From positions 16,309,501-16,373,500 of the forward strand of contig CM060188.1 in NCBI GenBank assembly GCA_030549335.1: DNA of 64,000 bases, in the 5' to 3' direction. Origin of the DNA: Pontederia crassipes. Its lineage: Eukaryota > Streptophyta > Magnoliopsida > Commelinales > Pontederiaceae. This document shows, one piece after another, positions 51,253-63,016 of the stretch (positions within the stretch are counted from its first letter, which is position 1; the number at the start of each line of letters is the position of its first letter). Below the pieces are notes generated by a model. That model saw only the letters and a list, made by a program, of their open reading frames with translations. It had not been told where the DNA came from and did not search any database. A program made the translations under genes and the position numbers.

Positions 51253-53039
51253 TATCAGAAATCATATGTAAGCATGCAACAATTCCCATACACCGACCTA
51301 GGCGAATTTGGAAACCATGAACTGCAGCTACTGAGGAATCCAAATATGATTGGATGGAAGTGTTAATCCGTGACTATTTAAATTCTCTCCATCCCGTCAC
51401 ATCTGAAAGGCCAAGTAGTTTCTCTAGTAGATCCATTCATGAAATTTATTTACAATTGATGTATTTATTTGAAAGTATTTGTAACTTATGTAACATTCAA
51501 ATCTCTTTCGACAACAGGGGATTAAATTCATTTAATTGTTATTCTCATCAATGAATACTTGCAATATTAACATCGTGTTGTGGTGGCTGTTGACTTTAAA
51601 AGCCGACATATTACCCCAACCCATGTTTATTCAACTTGGGGCTCAAAATGCTTCCTATATCAGTTAAAATCCGACATTATGATCCTCTACATTATGTTCT
51701 CATTTGCAACTTTTGCTCCTATGCCTTTCCATGCAAAAGCTGTTGAAATTCCATAGGTAGGAAGACTGTTGGAAAATGGATATTTCTTGGCAAAATGAGC
51801 TTTTACTAACTTTTGAGTATCCAGACATTTAATACTGCCGATCATATTTGTTGATATGCTTTAGACCCCTTTGTTGTTACAGCCTCCTATACAGGTTAGG
51901 GGTCGTTTAATTCCGAACTCGGGCATGCGGAATAAGTAAGTCGTATGCGTATTCCTTTCGTTTGTTCCGTGGTTTTAAGTTATATAAGTCAGTTGTACTA
52001 TCTGCGTATGCGTATTCTTTTTGTTTATTCTGCGATTTTAAGTTATCATATTTCGTCCCATCCTTTGTTTGACGGTTGGTTTCTTGTAAACAACGGGGTT
52101 GGTGTGGAGCTCTCCGGCGATGTTGTAATTTATATATTTACATGTTACAAGAAAATTTGTCACTGTTCAAGCACGTCGACTACTCGTCAATGGAGATTAT
52201 GAAGTTGACGTTCTTTGTGTTTGCCTTCGTCTTCTCGTGATTGATATGTGTGACAATATTTATGAGATGTCATTTTCTTCCACCGTTCTGTACACATCTT
52301 TGCTAATCATTTAAAGATCCTGGGCAGTATGTCAGACGCAGATTTTATTTTTAATGGGATTACGATGACGTGTACGGTGCAGAACTCGTTGTTTGATTTG
52401 GGATGAATTCCTTGTGTCAATTACGTTCTGGTTAGTTTTATCTCATAAGATGGGATCTGTACAATATAAATAGGACGACATATAAGTGGGAATAAGTAAA
52501 TAACTTCAGCTGTTTTTGGATGAATCTACTTTTTGCTTTCTGAAAATTCAAATGCAAACGAGAAATTTAGCTTATTCGAATACCGATCGGATTAATTGCG
52601 ATCGTCAGACAAAGATGTCAAACAGTTTGGCATGCAGGTGCACTTGATGGGCAAGTAATTTCAACTCTTCGGAACTGAGGACATCTTTGTGTATACGTTG
52701 CAGTGCTAATCGAGTTATATATTTTTCTCCCTTGGTCATGTGCTGGTCACAAGGAAGAGGCAGAAGAAATTATACAAATGGCATTTTAATTGATTTCCAT
52801 AATGTCAAAGCCCTTTTTTTTCTACAGCAAGCAATCAAGTAGAAGATCAGAGATATATATATAGTACTGAAGCCAACTTCATTCAGGCAGCTTCTTCCAC
52901 ACCCCTACGGAGACAAGATCATCTTAATTTGGTGCCCCAAATATGTAGATATTTGAACTCCATGTGGATAGATAATCGAACATGGAATGGAACTGATTAA
53001 TTATTAAGTAGCAGCAGAAAGAAAGACTGGTTAGATTGA
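51253..53039. other. Intergenic DNA after the BRN-type gene
   Basis: 51253 to about 51560 is probably the BRN-type 3' UTR. 51895-52060 holds two copies of a ~65-bp unit containing atgcgtattc and ending with a ttttaagtta run, beginning ggggtcgtttaattccg, which looks like one end of a decayed DNA transposon. No gene is supported. Confidence 0.5.
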
Positions 53040-53543
53040 TCAAGCAGCAACCCTGGGGATGCTGAGCGGCCTGCAGGTGGCGCCATGCTGCAGCTGCTTC
53101 TGCTGCTGGTGGTGGTGGGCAAATCCATGAGCAGGCAGGAAGGAGTACTTGTCCACGTAGCCCATGGTTGGCGAAGGGCTCACCTGCATGAACATGTAGT
53201 TGCCTGCAAACAGCTCCCCCAAGTAAGGCCTCCCTTCCTTCAACCTCCTCACCACCTTGGCCACCGCACACCTCACCAGCCTCACCTTCCTCCTCAGCAG
53301 CCCCGCCACTCGGACCCTCGGCCTCCGCCACCGCCGTCCGGCGCCGCCGCGGCCGGCGGCCGTGAGCCTCAGCCAGCCGCTGCTCCTCGTCCTCCTCCTG
53401 CCGGGCGCCGGTTCTGCAGCCGCCTGATGATACGGTGCTTCTTTTGCTTCATGAATGGTCTCCTCCCGTTCATGAATATCAGTACTCTCCGGAGGAAGCT
53501 TCTTTAGCCTCTGGTACGAGAGCTTGGCTCTAATGGAGGCCAT
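53040..53543 (-). CDS. Small basic plant protein, unknown function
   Basis: A single open frame of 167 residues. It is strongly Arg-rich in the middle (about 49-100, e.g. RRKVRLVRCAVAKVVRRLKEG). Residues 110-123 read ELFAGNYMFMQVSP, a motif I recall from small uncharacterised plant proteins with a basic region before LFAGNYMF. A His/Gln-rich C-terminus follows. GC content is far above the flanks, like the SDR exon, as in many monocot single-exon genes. No signal peptide or membrane segment. The basic region could serve nuclear localisation, which is only an inference. The ATG at 53543 is the first in the frame. It could end in an unseen second exon, but the frame closes normally. Confidence 0.72.
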   Translation of the reverse strand: MASIRAKLSYQRLKKLPPESTDIHEREETIHEAKEAPYHQAAAEPAPGRRRTRSSGWLRLTAAGRGGAGRRWRRPRVRVAGLLRRKVRLVRCAVAKVVRRLKEGRPYLGELFAGNYMFMQVSPSPTMGYVDKYSFLPAHGFAHHHQQQKQLQHGATCRPLSIPRVAA

Positions 53544-54162
53544 GGGCGTTTCGGCTCACAGATGCTGCATCGATGGACTGGATGATGACGATGACGATGT
53601 ATGAGTGGGTAAGCGAGTACGCGCAGAAGTACTGTGTTTTTCGTGGCGGGTAGATCGATCTTTCTTTTTCGTGCTAACTACAACATCTCATGTCATGAAG
53701 AAGGTCTTCTATAGGGTTGGGGAGATGGGATTAATTAAGCACGCCATTAAATGCTGGAAGGTGGTCGATGGATTGGGAGGTCGTAGGGTTCTGACGAGTG
53801 GATCCCAATGCCTTTCACTCCCTCGATCGGTCGATCCCCTATCCATCTGTTTCTCGGTGCTTCCTTGTCTCTCTCCCTCTCTCAATCAGGCAGTTGATCA
53901 CTCTCTTTGTAGATATCATATCACGATGAGAGGAAATGGTCAACTTTTTCTCATGCAGCAGCCAGCAACCTAGCAACAGCGCGCTCTGCATGCATCGATC
54001 CAATAGTTAATGTTGTCACGCATGCATGTGCTACATAAAATTAATAAAAGAAGTAGATCGAGGGTAAAAATATGAGAAAGAGTAAAAACTCCATAATATT
54101 TTACGTGGACTTTTACTACACGATTTATTTACATGTGGATGTGTTGTCTCTTCAGGAAATAA
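53544..54162. other. 5' flank of the small basic protein gene
   Basis: Mostly AT-rich, with a gatgatgacgatgacgatg run just upstream of the gene (53581-53599). No gene is supported on either strand; an open frame at 53605-53973 has no recognisable features. Confidence 0.5.
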
Positions 54163-54590
54163 AATTTGAACCAATATGCGGTTTTCCTTACAATTAAAGA
54201 AATCAGTTTATCACAGCAAATATTATCTAGAATTAGAATAAAATAATCTGAAATTTTGCGAAGAGATATATAAAAAAGAGAAAAATGCATATGTAGAGCA
54301 TTTGACTATAAAAAACTGGGTCCCGTATCAAAAAAACACCAAACCACAAAAAATGGTGGTCTAACTAGAATCTGTGGTTGACTGGCCCATTGTGGGAACT
54401 AGAATTTGAACCAATATGCTGTTTTCCTTACAATTAAATAAATCAGTTTATCACAGCAAATATTATCTGGAAATAGAATAAAAAAATCTCAAAATTTGTG
54501 AAGATAGGTCCCGTATAAAAAAAACACCAAACCACAAAAAAAAATTATGGCCTGATTAGAATCTGATTTGACTGGCCCATTGTCGTTATC
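54163..54590. repeat. 240-bp tandem duplication, two copies
   Basis: Copies begin aatttgaaccaatatgc at 54163 and 54403 and end near gactggcccattgt. The second copy has lost about 50 bp. Both contain an acaccaaaccacaaaaa block. No coding content. Confidence 0.88.
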
Positions 54591-55929
54591 CTTCCACCGA
54601 CAGAAGCGGGAAGTAATCGCTGCTCTGTGAAGCCAGCCTCGCATTGCCCTCCTCTCTAAGGTCCGAAGGGTCGAGCCTTCGCCCGGCCCACGCGGTCCAA
54701 TTCCTGACTTGGAGGAAACGCGGGCGGGTCACCAAATCTGAGCACCCCGCGGCCCGGACTTAGAATTAAACTTATTAATAGGAATATTTTGAACAACAAT
54801 TCATGTGGGATTAAAGGCGGTGCAAAGAAAAACAAGCAATGAGAGCTCGTCTGAGCTGTCTTTACTCATCCTGGTCTTTGCATAAACGAGTCTCACTGGA
54901 CTCTTTGCAAACAAGATCTCATCATCTATTTAGTACTGTTGCAAACAAAATAAGCAAAAGAAGAAATAGGTAATGAATAAGGTCTTAAAAGTCGTAACTA
55001 GAAGCAGAATGGATAATATACGGACTACCATCTTCGTTAGATAGATTTCTAACGTTAAATGCGTATGCATGGCAAATGCTTACATGTATAAAGCAAATGT
55101 ACGCATGCCTAACTTTTGTACTAATCTACCGCGAAATTAATTTGGATTTCCAGGAACCAAAGGAAGTAGAAATACAATTTATACCGTCTACGAATCCATC
55201 TTGCTTCAACTCTATATTGATGTCCAAGGGAGCTAAAAAATCCCAAGTTCACGCTTAACACTATTCAGAAAGAAGTAAACTTTTATACGACAGCCTAAAT
55301 ATATTGAAAAAAAATACAATAACATTCTACATCCTCAGTTCCTGAATTGAATTAGTTTGATAACGATTCTGGACAACAAAAAGAAAAAGTGGAAAAAATT
55401 TGTATTTCCAAGTTTTATGCAGGAAACAAAATAGCAGAAGAAACACGTGAAAGATCGTCAAGCACAAACAACAAGAACAATTCTGTCCTGTGGTGAGTGC
55501 GAGCGTTCTCTCAACTAATTCGTTGATAAGATGACAACCTACGTTGAAAATCATTCATGGGATGACTGAGAGCTTTGATTATTGGAAACGAGTATTGCAC
55601 TGAAAGTTGTTCAACAAAACTCTAATACTGGAGCATCTCAGAGCTAAATGCTGAATGAGACACATACATTTGCAGATCATTGACATCATAAATTGATCGC
55701 AAAGTAGCAAATCATCAATATTGACAGGTTTATTATTTTCAAAGTACCATTCGATTTACACAACCAGGGAATTACTCGTCAGTTCTATCCTTGTAGTCCG
55801 AAGGGTTATTCGACAGTAGAATATTTCAAATTTTATTAGCTTGTCAGTAGAGCAAATAGGAAGAACAACACTTTCTTTCAATAGCTAGCAGTTTAACACC
55901 AAGTATGTGAAGAAGAATGGCACAGGAGG
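54591..55929. other. Intergenic DNA
   Basis: A GC-rich patch (54595-54770) with cgcccggcccacgcgg-type sequence is followed by AT-rich DNA. No gene, RNA or bounded repeat is supported. Confidence 0.55.
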
Positions 55930-58590
55930 GTGTAAATTACACCAAATGCCCTTCAATTTTAAGGTTTGCTCAGCGATACCCTCTAACTTCACTTTGTAAC
56001 ACAAATGTCATTCATCTTTTAACGCGTTTCACCCGATGCCCTCTTTACCTGAGATAATAAGTTTTCCGGTTTTTCGTCGACGTGGCGTCCACGTGGTCAT
56101 ATCCTCTTTCCTCCACGCAAATAATCGTCCGACGTGACATGCTCCGACGTGGCACATAAAATTACACCAATGCCATCCAACTCTAAGGTTTGCTCGGCGA
56201 TACCCTCTAACTTCACTTTGTAACACAAATGCACTTCATCTTTTAATACATTTCACCCGATGCCCTCTTTACTTAGGACAGTCAGTTTTTCGATTTTTTA
56301 TCGACGTAACGTCCACGTAGTCATCTCATCTCTCCTCCATGCAAATAATCGTCCGACGTAGTATGCTCCGACGTGACACCACATATTAAACCATCTTACT
56401 TACCGTAAGTTGACCCAATCATTGTTAAATTATTTCTTTATTTCCCTCTTTGTCGTCGTTCGCATAAAACCTCCTTCGCCGTTCGCACTCATTCGACATT
56501 CGCTCTTCTTCGTCGTTCGCCTCCTTTATCGTTCATTTTCACAGTTGGCACCATCTTTGCCCAAATTGGTGTAATTTTATATGCATTTGGTGGGGAAACT
56601 TTAAAGTTGGAGAACATTTGGTATAATTTTATGTGCCACATCGTAGCATGCCACGTCAGATGACTATTTGTGTGAACAAGAGAAGAGATTACCATGTGAA
56701 CGTCATGTCGACGAAAAATCGAGAAACCGGATATCCTAAGTAAAGAGGGCATCGGGTGAAATGTATTCCAACTTTAAAGTTTGCTCACCAAATGCACATA
56801 AAATTACGGATAAATTTCACGAATGGTCCCCCAACTTTGAGTCGATTTCCAACTGGTCTCCCAATTTCAATTTATAACCAGAACGTCCCTCATCTTTTAT
56901 TTTCTTGCACGATTAGTCCTCTTGACTAGTGATAGTGAGTTTTCCGGTTGTCTTGCATACGTGACCGACACATCAGCCATTTCTCTCTCATCCACATCAT
57001 TTAAGTCATCCACGTCATTTAACACTCGAAACCAGGTAAATTACACGAATCGTTCCCCAACTTTGAATCGATTTCTAAATAATCCTCCAACTTTGATATT
57101 ATTATACGATTCATCCACTTGACCTGTAAGAAACAGTCTCATTATCTTGCGACGTGGCATAATAAAATATAATAAAAAAATTTAACTAGCTGACATCACA
57201 TAATAAAAAATATTATAAAAAATTAAGGACGCGAACGAGCTGACAGAGGGGGAGTGTTGGCCCCCCTCTCTAAACTCGCCCTTTGGCGAGTTGGCATAGG
57301 GGGCGCCGAACCCCCCTCTCCAAGCTTGTCCACTAGTGAGCTTCGCACAAGGGGCGCCAACGCCCCTTCGCGAGCTCGTCGACAACCCTAAATGACTCAA
57401 AGTTGAGAGACTATAAAAAATAAAAATGATAAGAGCGCTGACGAACTCGTGAGGGGGCGTTAGCGCTCCTTGTGCGAAGCTCGCCAGTGGACGAGCTTGG
57501 AGAGAGGGCCGGCGCCCCCTATGCCAGCTCGCCAAAGGGCGAGCTTGGAGAGGGGGCAATAATATTTTTTATTGTGTGATATCAGCTAGTTAAAATTTTT
57601 TATTATATTTTATTATGCCACGTCGCAAGATAGTTGGGAGATTGTTTCTTACCGGTCAAGTGGATGAATCATGTAATAATATCAAAGTTGGGAGACTATT
57701 TAGAAATCGATTCAAAATTGGGAGACGATCCGTGTAATTTACCTGATTTGGAGCGTTAAATGACGTAGATGACTTAAATGACGTGAATGAGAAAGAAACG
57801 GCTGACATGTCGACCATGTATGCAAGGCAACGGAGAAACTCATTATCACCGGTCAAGAGGACTATTCATGCAAGAAAATAAAAGATGAGGGACGTTCTGA
57901 TTATAAATTAAAGTTGGAGGACCAATTGAAAATCGACTCAAAGTTGGGAGATCAATCGTGTAATTTACCAATTTGATCAAAGACAACGTCGACGAACGCG
58001 AAAATTGAACGATGAAGGAGACAAACGACGAAAGAGTGCGAACGACGAAGGAGGTTTCATGCGAACGAAAGTAAAAAGGAAAATAAGAAAATAATTTAAT
58101 AATGAGTGGGCTAACTTACGATAAGTAAGATAGTTTAATATGTGATGCCACGTCGGGGCATGCTACGTTAAACGACTATTTGCATGGAGAAATGAGATGA
58201 CCACGTGGACGCCACATCGCTAAAAAATCGAAAAACCGACTGTCCTATGTAAAAAGGGCATCAGGTGAAATATATTAAAAGATGAAAAACATTTGTGTTA
58301 CAAAGTGAAGTTGAAAGATATCGCTGAACAAACCATAAAGTTGAAGGGCATTGGTATAATTTTATGTACCACGTCGGAGCATGCTACGTCGGACGATTAT
58401 TTGCATGGAGGAGAGAGGAGATGGCCACGTGGACGTCACGTCGATGAAAAATCGAAAAACTGACTATTCCATATAAAGAGAGCATCGGGTGAAACACGTT
58501 AAAAGATAAAGAATATTTGTGTTACAAAGTGAAATTTGAGAGTATTGCTGAGCAAACCTTAAAAATTAAAGGATGATATAATTTACCCAG
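55930..58590. mobile_element. Large foldback element, outer
   Basis: Each arm contains two tandem ~230-bp units (left 55931-56158 and 56159-56393; right, inverted, about 58137-58345 and 58346-58590). The units run from gtgtaaattacacc through ctctaacttcactttgtaac to cgtccgacgtgacatgctcc. Inside these, 56400-56560 pairs with 57975-58140 (cgtcgttcgcataaaacctcc and complement). A further inverted partial unit lies at 56570-56800. The outer ends gggtgtaaatt / aatttaccc resemble some Mutator-like termini, but a clean target duplication is not seen. No transposase. Confidence 0.75.
56806..57970. mobile_element. Foldback element, inner, with GC-rich core
   Basis: A second palindrome lies in the loop of the outer one. 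Ends are ggataaatttcacgaatggt and, inverted, gatcaatcgtgtaatttacc. Arms (56806-57180 and 57590-57970) contain an internal second copy of the terminal sequence. The core (57240-57550) is GC-rich and itself palindromic, with repeated ctcgccctttggcgag and gggggcgcc motifs. The whole could fold into a hairpin with arms of several hundred bases. No transposase gene. Confidence 0.75.
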
Positions 58591-58849
58591 CAGGGAGGCT
58601 GTGAACTTCTAACTAATATTTCCTTGAAGAAGCTACATGACAGTTCAAATACACAAAGAAGACTTTCTCCTCACATGAAAAAAAAGTTATATACAGATAT
58701 TCTTAAATGAATAAGGATATAGGGTTAGAAAGATGCTTGTCATGTTATTATTTGGGAATCGATAAACAAAATGTTCTGGATCCATAGGTATGTGGTTGAA
58801 GAATGCAGAGCCCTGTTAAAAGATGACTTCGACTTCAAGATAGACATGC

Positions 58850-61237
58850 TTACATCGCACATTGGTTGGTAACACCCTTTTTTGCAGCTATGATGCCAGT
58901 AAAAGCCATCTGCAAAGCCTCCTTGGCCATACTATACACCTCTGTAGAGGTTGAACCCTCTTTCGCATATTTAACAGCATCACGATAAAGTTCATTGTAC
59001 CGAACACATTCATCCAAAACAAAGCCACTTTTGGCATCTTTAGTCCATCTTTTCCAGATGTAACATTCAGGGAGGGCACGAACATCAATAGTCAAGAAGA
59101 CTCTCAATATATGTCTACATAAGATGCCAGCCCTCTCAAGCTTACAGCAGCTACAACTTGTTGTTTTCTCTGAATAATTGTGAATTACAGTACACATACC
59201 ATGAGCATCCTCATCTTTTGAAACGTGATACTTGCTAATCACACCATCCTCGATCTTGTCCACATCGTAACCAAGTGATTCAACAAACTCCTCCTGAAAT
59301 ATGTCAAATATTGCCCTTGTGTAGATATCTGCCACTTGTTTTAGCATGTTTGATGGGGTTCTCAAAATTGGTCTAGTATAATTGGTAGCTAAATCTTCTA
59401 AGCTTTCCCGTTCAAACCAAACTATCATAGCTTGATCAAGCAAAGAAACAAACACCAGCAAGGGTGTTTTAGTATTAAAGTACTTCTCAAAAAAGTTTTT
59501 CAAACTTTCTGGTTTTTGTGTGGCTGAAATCTCTGCAGTGAATGTGTCCTTAAGATAAACAGGCACCCATTTTTGCCTAATGGCATATAAAAGCTGCAGC
59601 CACAGATTGTCACCAATGTCATATTTTTCAAGGATACTCATCCAACCTGATTCAAATACATCAGTTGTTTTGGACTCATTGATACATCTTTCAAATTCCT
59701 CCTCAAATGTAGCTTGTGTCAGAAAAATGTTAGACAATTTCTCCTTGCATTTACTTAAGATGTGTGATTTACAGAACCTGTGGCGAGTCTCTGGGAATAC
59801 CTTTGAAATAGCTGTTCCCACAGATTCATGATAGCTGGTACTAATTGAAACTGGAGGGCGTGCACACATGGCCATGATCCAGTTCTCAAATAACCACATA
59901 AATGAAGCTTCTGTCTCATCTATGAGTAATGCACATCCAAAGCTTACAGATTGCAAGTGATGGTTCACACCTGTGAACATGACAAATGGGAGCATATTCT
60001 TATTTTCCTTAAAAGAGGTATCCAATGTAACAGCATCCCCGAAACAGTAGTATGCAATCTTAGCTTTTGCATCTGCCCAGAATGCATGAGTCAGGCAGTT
60101 ATTTTTGTCAACTTGAAATGCATAACAGAAAGCAGGATTTTCAGCTTGCATTCTCTTGAAGTACTCCAAAAGATTTTGTGTGTCATCTAGTCCAAAAGCA
60201 TCATGATGTGCGTCTCTTGTGTCAGCACAAAAGTTATGATCATTCGAGGGAAGATTGTTGAAGTCTCCATATTCTCCGGTTGGCTTCACATTGGGTGGTG
60301 CTGCAGACTTCTCACGATTCAGCGTGCCACTTTTTGCAAGGACAACTACTTCAGTTTGTGATTGAATATAATGCACTTTGTTTGTTGCGATGGCCAGATC
60401 ATGAGTGTGTTCCAAAACAAGCTTAGAACAGATCCATTTGCCATAGTCCTTTTTAATAACCTCAAACATTGCCTTACAACCATCTCTTGTAGGGGTTCGG
60501 TTTCTTTTCTTCTTGTTTTCATCAAAGTTGTCTTCATATGGAGTAAACCCCTCTCTAGTACACACAAATCGCCGCATCACAAATGACTCATCTCGTGTCG
60601 ATCGACGGGATAGTCTAATGCGGACATCAAACCCAATACGACTAGCATATGCATAGTAGTAAGTTTGTGCCTCTTCATGGGATGAAAACTCCATTCCTGG
60701 GTAAGGATCCCCACGATTAAGAACAAATTCTTCAGGTGCTATGTAACTTACCCTACTTGGTGCTGCCACGACATGATTATGCTCTTTCACAAGCTTAGTG
60801 ACTACCCACCTGCCATAGTACTTTTGAATTACTTCAATCATAGCATTGCAGCCTTCTCTAATAGTTGCACGCTTTCTCTTCTTCTTGCCATCATCAATAT
60901 TTCCTTTCTTCATATGGAATCCCTCCTTGGAACAGACAAACCGCCTCATAATTATAGATTCATCATTTCTTGAACGTCGTGACTTGCTGATACGTACAGA
61001 GAAACCCACACGACTAGCATAAGACATATAAAACAACTTCGCTGACTCTTCTGACTCAAACTCCATGCCAACAAAAGGTTCGGCAGTCTCAAGACCATGT
61101 TGATGTGAAAAATTATTCTCTCCATCTGTTAACTGACCGCTGACATCAAAGGTCATCTGATGTTCAATACTGTCATCATTTAGGTCTACATTGTTATCTT
61201 TGAGTGATTCATCATCTTCACTTGAGGTGCTTTCCAT
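58850..61237 (-). CDS. FAR1-RELATED SEQUENCE (FRS) transcription factor, two FAR1 domains
   Basis: A transposase-derived nuclear factor of the FHY3/FAR1 family. A single coding exon of 795 residues, using the ATG at 61237 (MESTSSEDDE). The open frame extends 19 hydrophobic residues further, but a splice acceptor (ccttctag) sits 2 bases before this ATG, so the extension is probably intronic. Domains: acidic N-terminus; FAR1 DNA-binding domain 1 (about 56-157, VGMEF...KEHNHV); FAR1 domain 2 (about 180-284, PGMEF...LEHTHD); MULE transposase core (about 396-489, TLDTSF...GVNHH...TRHRFC); SWIM zinc finger (Cys695, Cys697, Cys707, His709). Asp406 of the transposase core remains, but the usual second Asp region (ITDQD) reads ISTSYHE, so the nuclease should be dead. 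Paired FAR1 domains recall FRS7/FRS12-like proteins; exact orthology is unsure. Confidence 0.95.
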   Translation of the reverse strand: MESTSSEDDESLKDNNVDLNDDSIEHQMTFDVSGQLTDGENNFSHQHGLETAEPFVGMEFESEESAKLFYMSYASRVGFSVRISKSRRSRNDESIIMRRFVCSKEGFHMKKGNIDDGKKKRKRATIREGCNAMIEVIQKYYGRWVVTKLVKEHNHVVAAPSRVSYIAPEEFVLNRGDPYPGMEFSSHEEAQTYYYAYASRIGFDVRIRLSRRSTRDESFVMRRFVCTREGFTPYEDNFDENKKKRNRTPTRDGCKAMFEVIKKDYGKWICSKLVLEHTHDLAIATNKVHYIQSQTEVVVLAKSGTLNREKSAAPPNVKPTGEYGDFNNLPSNDHNFCADTRDAHHDAFGLDDTQNLLEYFKRMQAENPAFCYAFQVDKNNCLTHAFWADAKAKIAYYCFGDAVTLDTSFKENKNMLPFVMFTGVNHHLQSVSFGCALLIDETEASFMWLFENWIMAMCARPPVSISTSYHESVGTAISKVFPETRHRFCKSHILSKCKEKLSNIFLTQATFEEEFERCINESKTTDVFESGWMSILEKYDIGDNLWLQLLYAIRQKWVPVYLKDTFTAEISATQKPESLKNFFEKYFNTKTPLLVFVSLLDQAMIVWFERESLEDLATNYTRPILRTPSNMLKQVADIYTRAIFDIFQEEFVESLGYDVDKIEDGVISKYHVSKDEDAHGMCTVIHNYSEKTTSCSCCKLERAGILCRHILRVFLTIDVRALPECYIWKRWTKDAKSGFVLDECVRYNELYRDAVKYAKEGSTSTEVYSMAKEALQMAFTGIIAAKKGVTNQCAM

Positions 61238-61686
61238 TGCTAGAAGGCAAAGCCTAAACCATATGTAAATGTACAAAATAATTAAAAACTTCAATTTTGA
61301 ATGGAGATAGAATGGAAGATAATTAGTAATTCTTTTTTTTTTTTTGATAGGATAGTTAGTAATTCTATTGAATCAATAGTACATCAAATATGATTCCTAC
61401 ATCAATATTCATTATGAACTCTTAAGGATGACAGATATAATTAGTATCACAGCTGGTGAGATGCTGCCTCCACACTTAAGAGATGTTCCACGGAAAATCC
61501 CCCAAGCGGATTCTAATGAGTTTGTATTCTAATTTCTTTTGTTACATTGAATACCACAAATGGCAGGCTTGTAACAGTATACTTTCCGAAGCAGACAACA
61601 TCATCCCTGATGTGTCTGTCCAATTTGTTCTTGTGAAACACTAAACTAAACCATATCTAAATAAGTCTCCTTTCTTGTTTCAGTCA

Positions 61687-61827
61687 AGGCGGACACTTGG
61701 CGAACTAATAGAGCAAGATCTATTGGTGAATAATATACCGAAAGGTTTGGTTACTAATAGAGCGGAATGGCGTCGTATGATCCATGTAGCCGACCCCACC
61801 TAGTGGGATAAGGCTTTGTTGTTGTTG
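61687..61827 (+). mobile_element. RTE-clade LINE, 5'-truncated 3' end
   Basis: 141 bp encoding the last ~37 residues of the RTE ORF (from RRTLGELIEQDLL to HVADPT) and the (TTG)n tail. It is nearly identical to the 3' part of the element at 1434-1645. A perfect 14-bp target duplication, tcttgtttcagtca, lies at 61673-61686 and 61828-61841. It lies in the probable 5' UTR intron of the FRS gene. Confidence 0.9.
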
Positions 61828-62749
61828 TCTTGTTTCAGTCAGCATCCAGCCAATAGCAAGCTGATGCACCATAAGAAAATAGTAATAATAATATCAGGCT
61901 GGTTCAACATGACAAAATTCTAACTCATTCCGGTTCCTTTTTTCTTTTGAAAATTGTCATCAACAATTTTAGACCTTGAAGAATCTCTATGTTACTGCTT
62001 TAGCACACTGAAAACAAGGTATTTTTTTCTTACACACGTAATATAGTACCAATATATTCAATAGGATATCTGGCTGATCCTCAACAACTAGTGAGCTTCT
62101 GGCCTAAATAATAATAATAACAATAATGAACTTCTGAAGATAATAAAATATATCTCAGGATCATATGATGCTTCAAAGGTAGACCATCATTTTTAATCAA
62201 CCATGTTATCCTATACCACATGACAACTGAAGCATAAGAAAACTCTTTGAACCAAAATGATATCTCACCTATACAAACTTCATCGGTTCCTTCATTACTC
62301 CAGCTACTTGAGGATGGGAAGCAAACACAACATTTTCTACCATAACTCCCAAGTTTAAGATATATGAACATTTATTTCAACCTTCATAAACCTAGCACTG
62401 TCACCACGCCAACACAATGTTTTCCACCAGAACTCGTATCTATTACGGATTCCAAATACAAAGTTCTCTCAGGTGAAGTGAAACTATCAGCACAACACGT
62501 ATATACTCGCACTTGCCAAAAATCCACCATCAAGATGATGGGGGGAAAATTTACTACCTCTGTAGAAGTAATTGGACACAATTAATGTTACAAAAAACGC
62601 CAAATGGACTAACTTAGATATATTTAATCAGATAAATGGAACGCCCTAAAAGAACAGCGACCTTTCTGTCAGCAAATACTTATCGCCGGCGGTGGTTCTC
62701 AAATTGAAGCAGCAGTGAGAAGAACCATATGAAGACAGAAATAATACCT

Positions 62750-62860
62750 AGTTCCCGGAGGCAATGGATCTGGAATATGCGCTTACTCGCCGACGGCTGG
62801 TCGCCGGTGTAAAGAGATGAGGAGGGGCAGTGGAAGGATGCGAGAGAAAAGGGGGAAAGA
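62750..62860 (-). promoter_or_regulatory. Probable 5' UTR exon of the FRS gene
   Basis: On the minus strand a GC-richer leader ends gggaactag followed by gtattattt, a usable donor. The acceptor at 61240 lies 2 bases before the chosen start codon, giving a 5' UTR intron of about 1.5 kb. FRS genes commonly have introns in the 5' UTR. The 5' limit is a guess, and transcription data would be decisive. Confidence 0.45.
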
Positions 62861-62979
62861 GGGAGATCGGCTTTTAGGTTTGAGTTGATCCGGCCGGTCC
62901 AAGGCTTCCGGTTCAAGGAGTGTTTGGTCCGCGTATCTCCGGTTCGATAAAATGATCAAAATGTGGCTTCTTAGGGTGA

Positions 62980-62980
<1 letters not shown>

Positions 62981-63015
<35 letters not shown>
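62981..63015. repeat. (TAA)n microsatellite
   Basis: Roughly eleven to twelve TAA units lie upstream of the FRS gene. Confidence 0.93.

Positions 63016-63016
<1 letters not shown>

Noticed and set aside
57182-57559. 125-residue minus-strand frame in the inner foldback
   Set aside because: Composed of repeated RPLASWHRG/RPLASFAQG units produced by the palindromic core; no recognisable protein.
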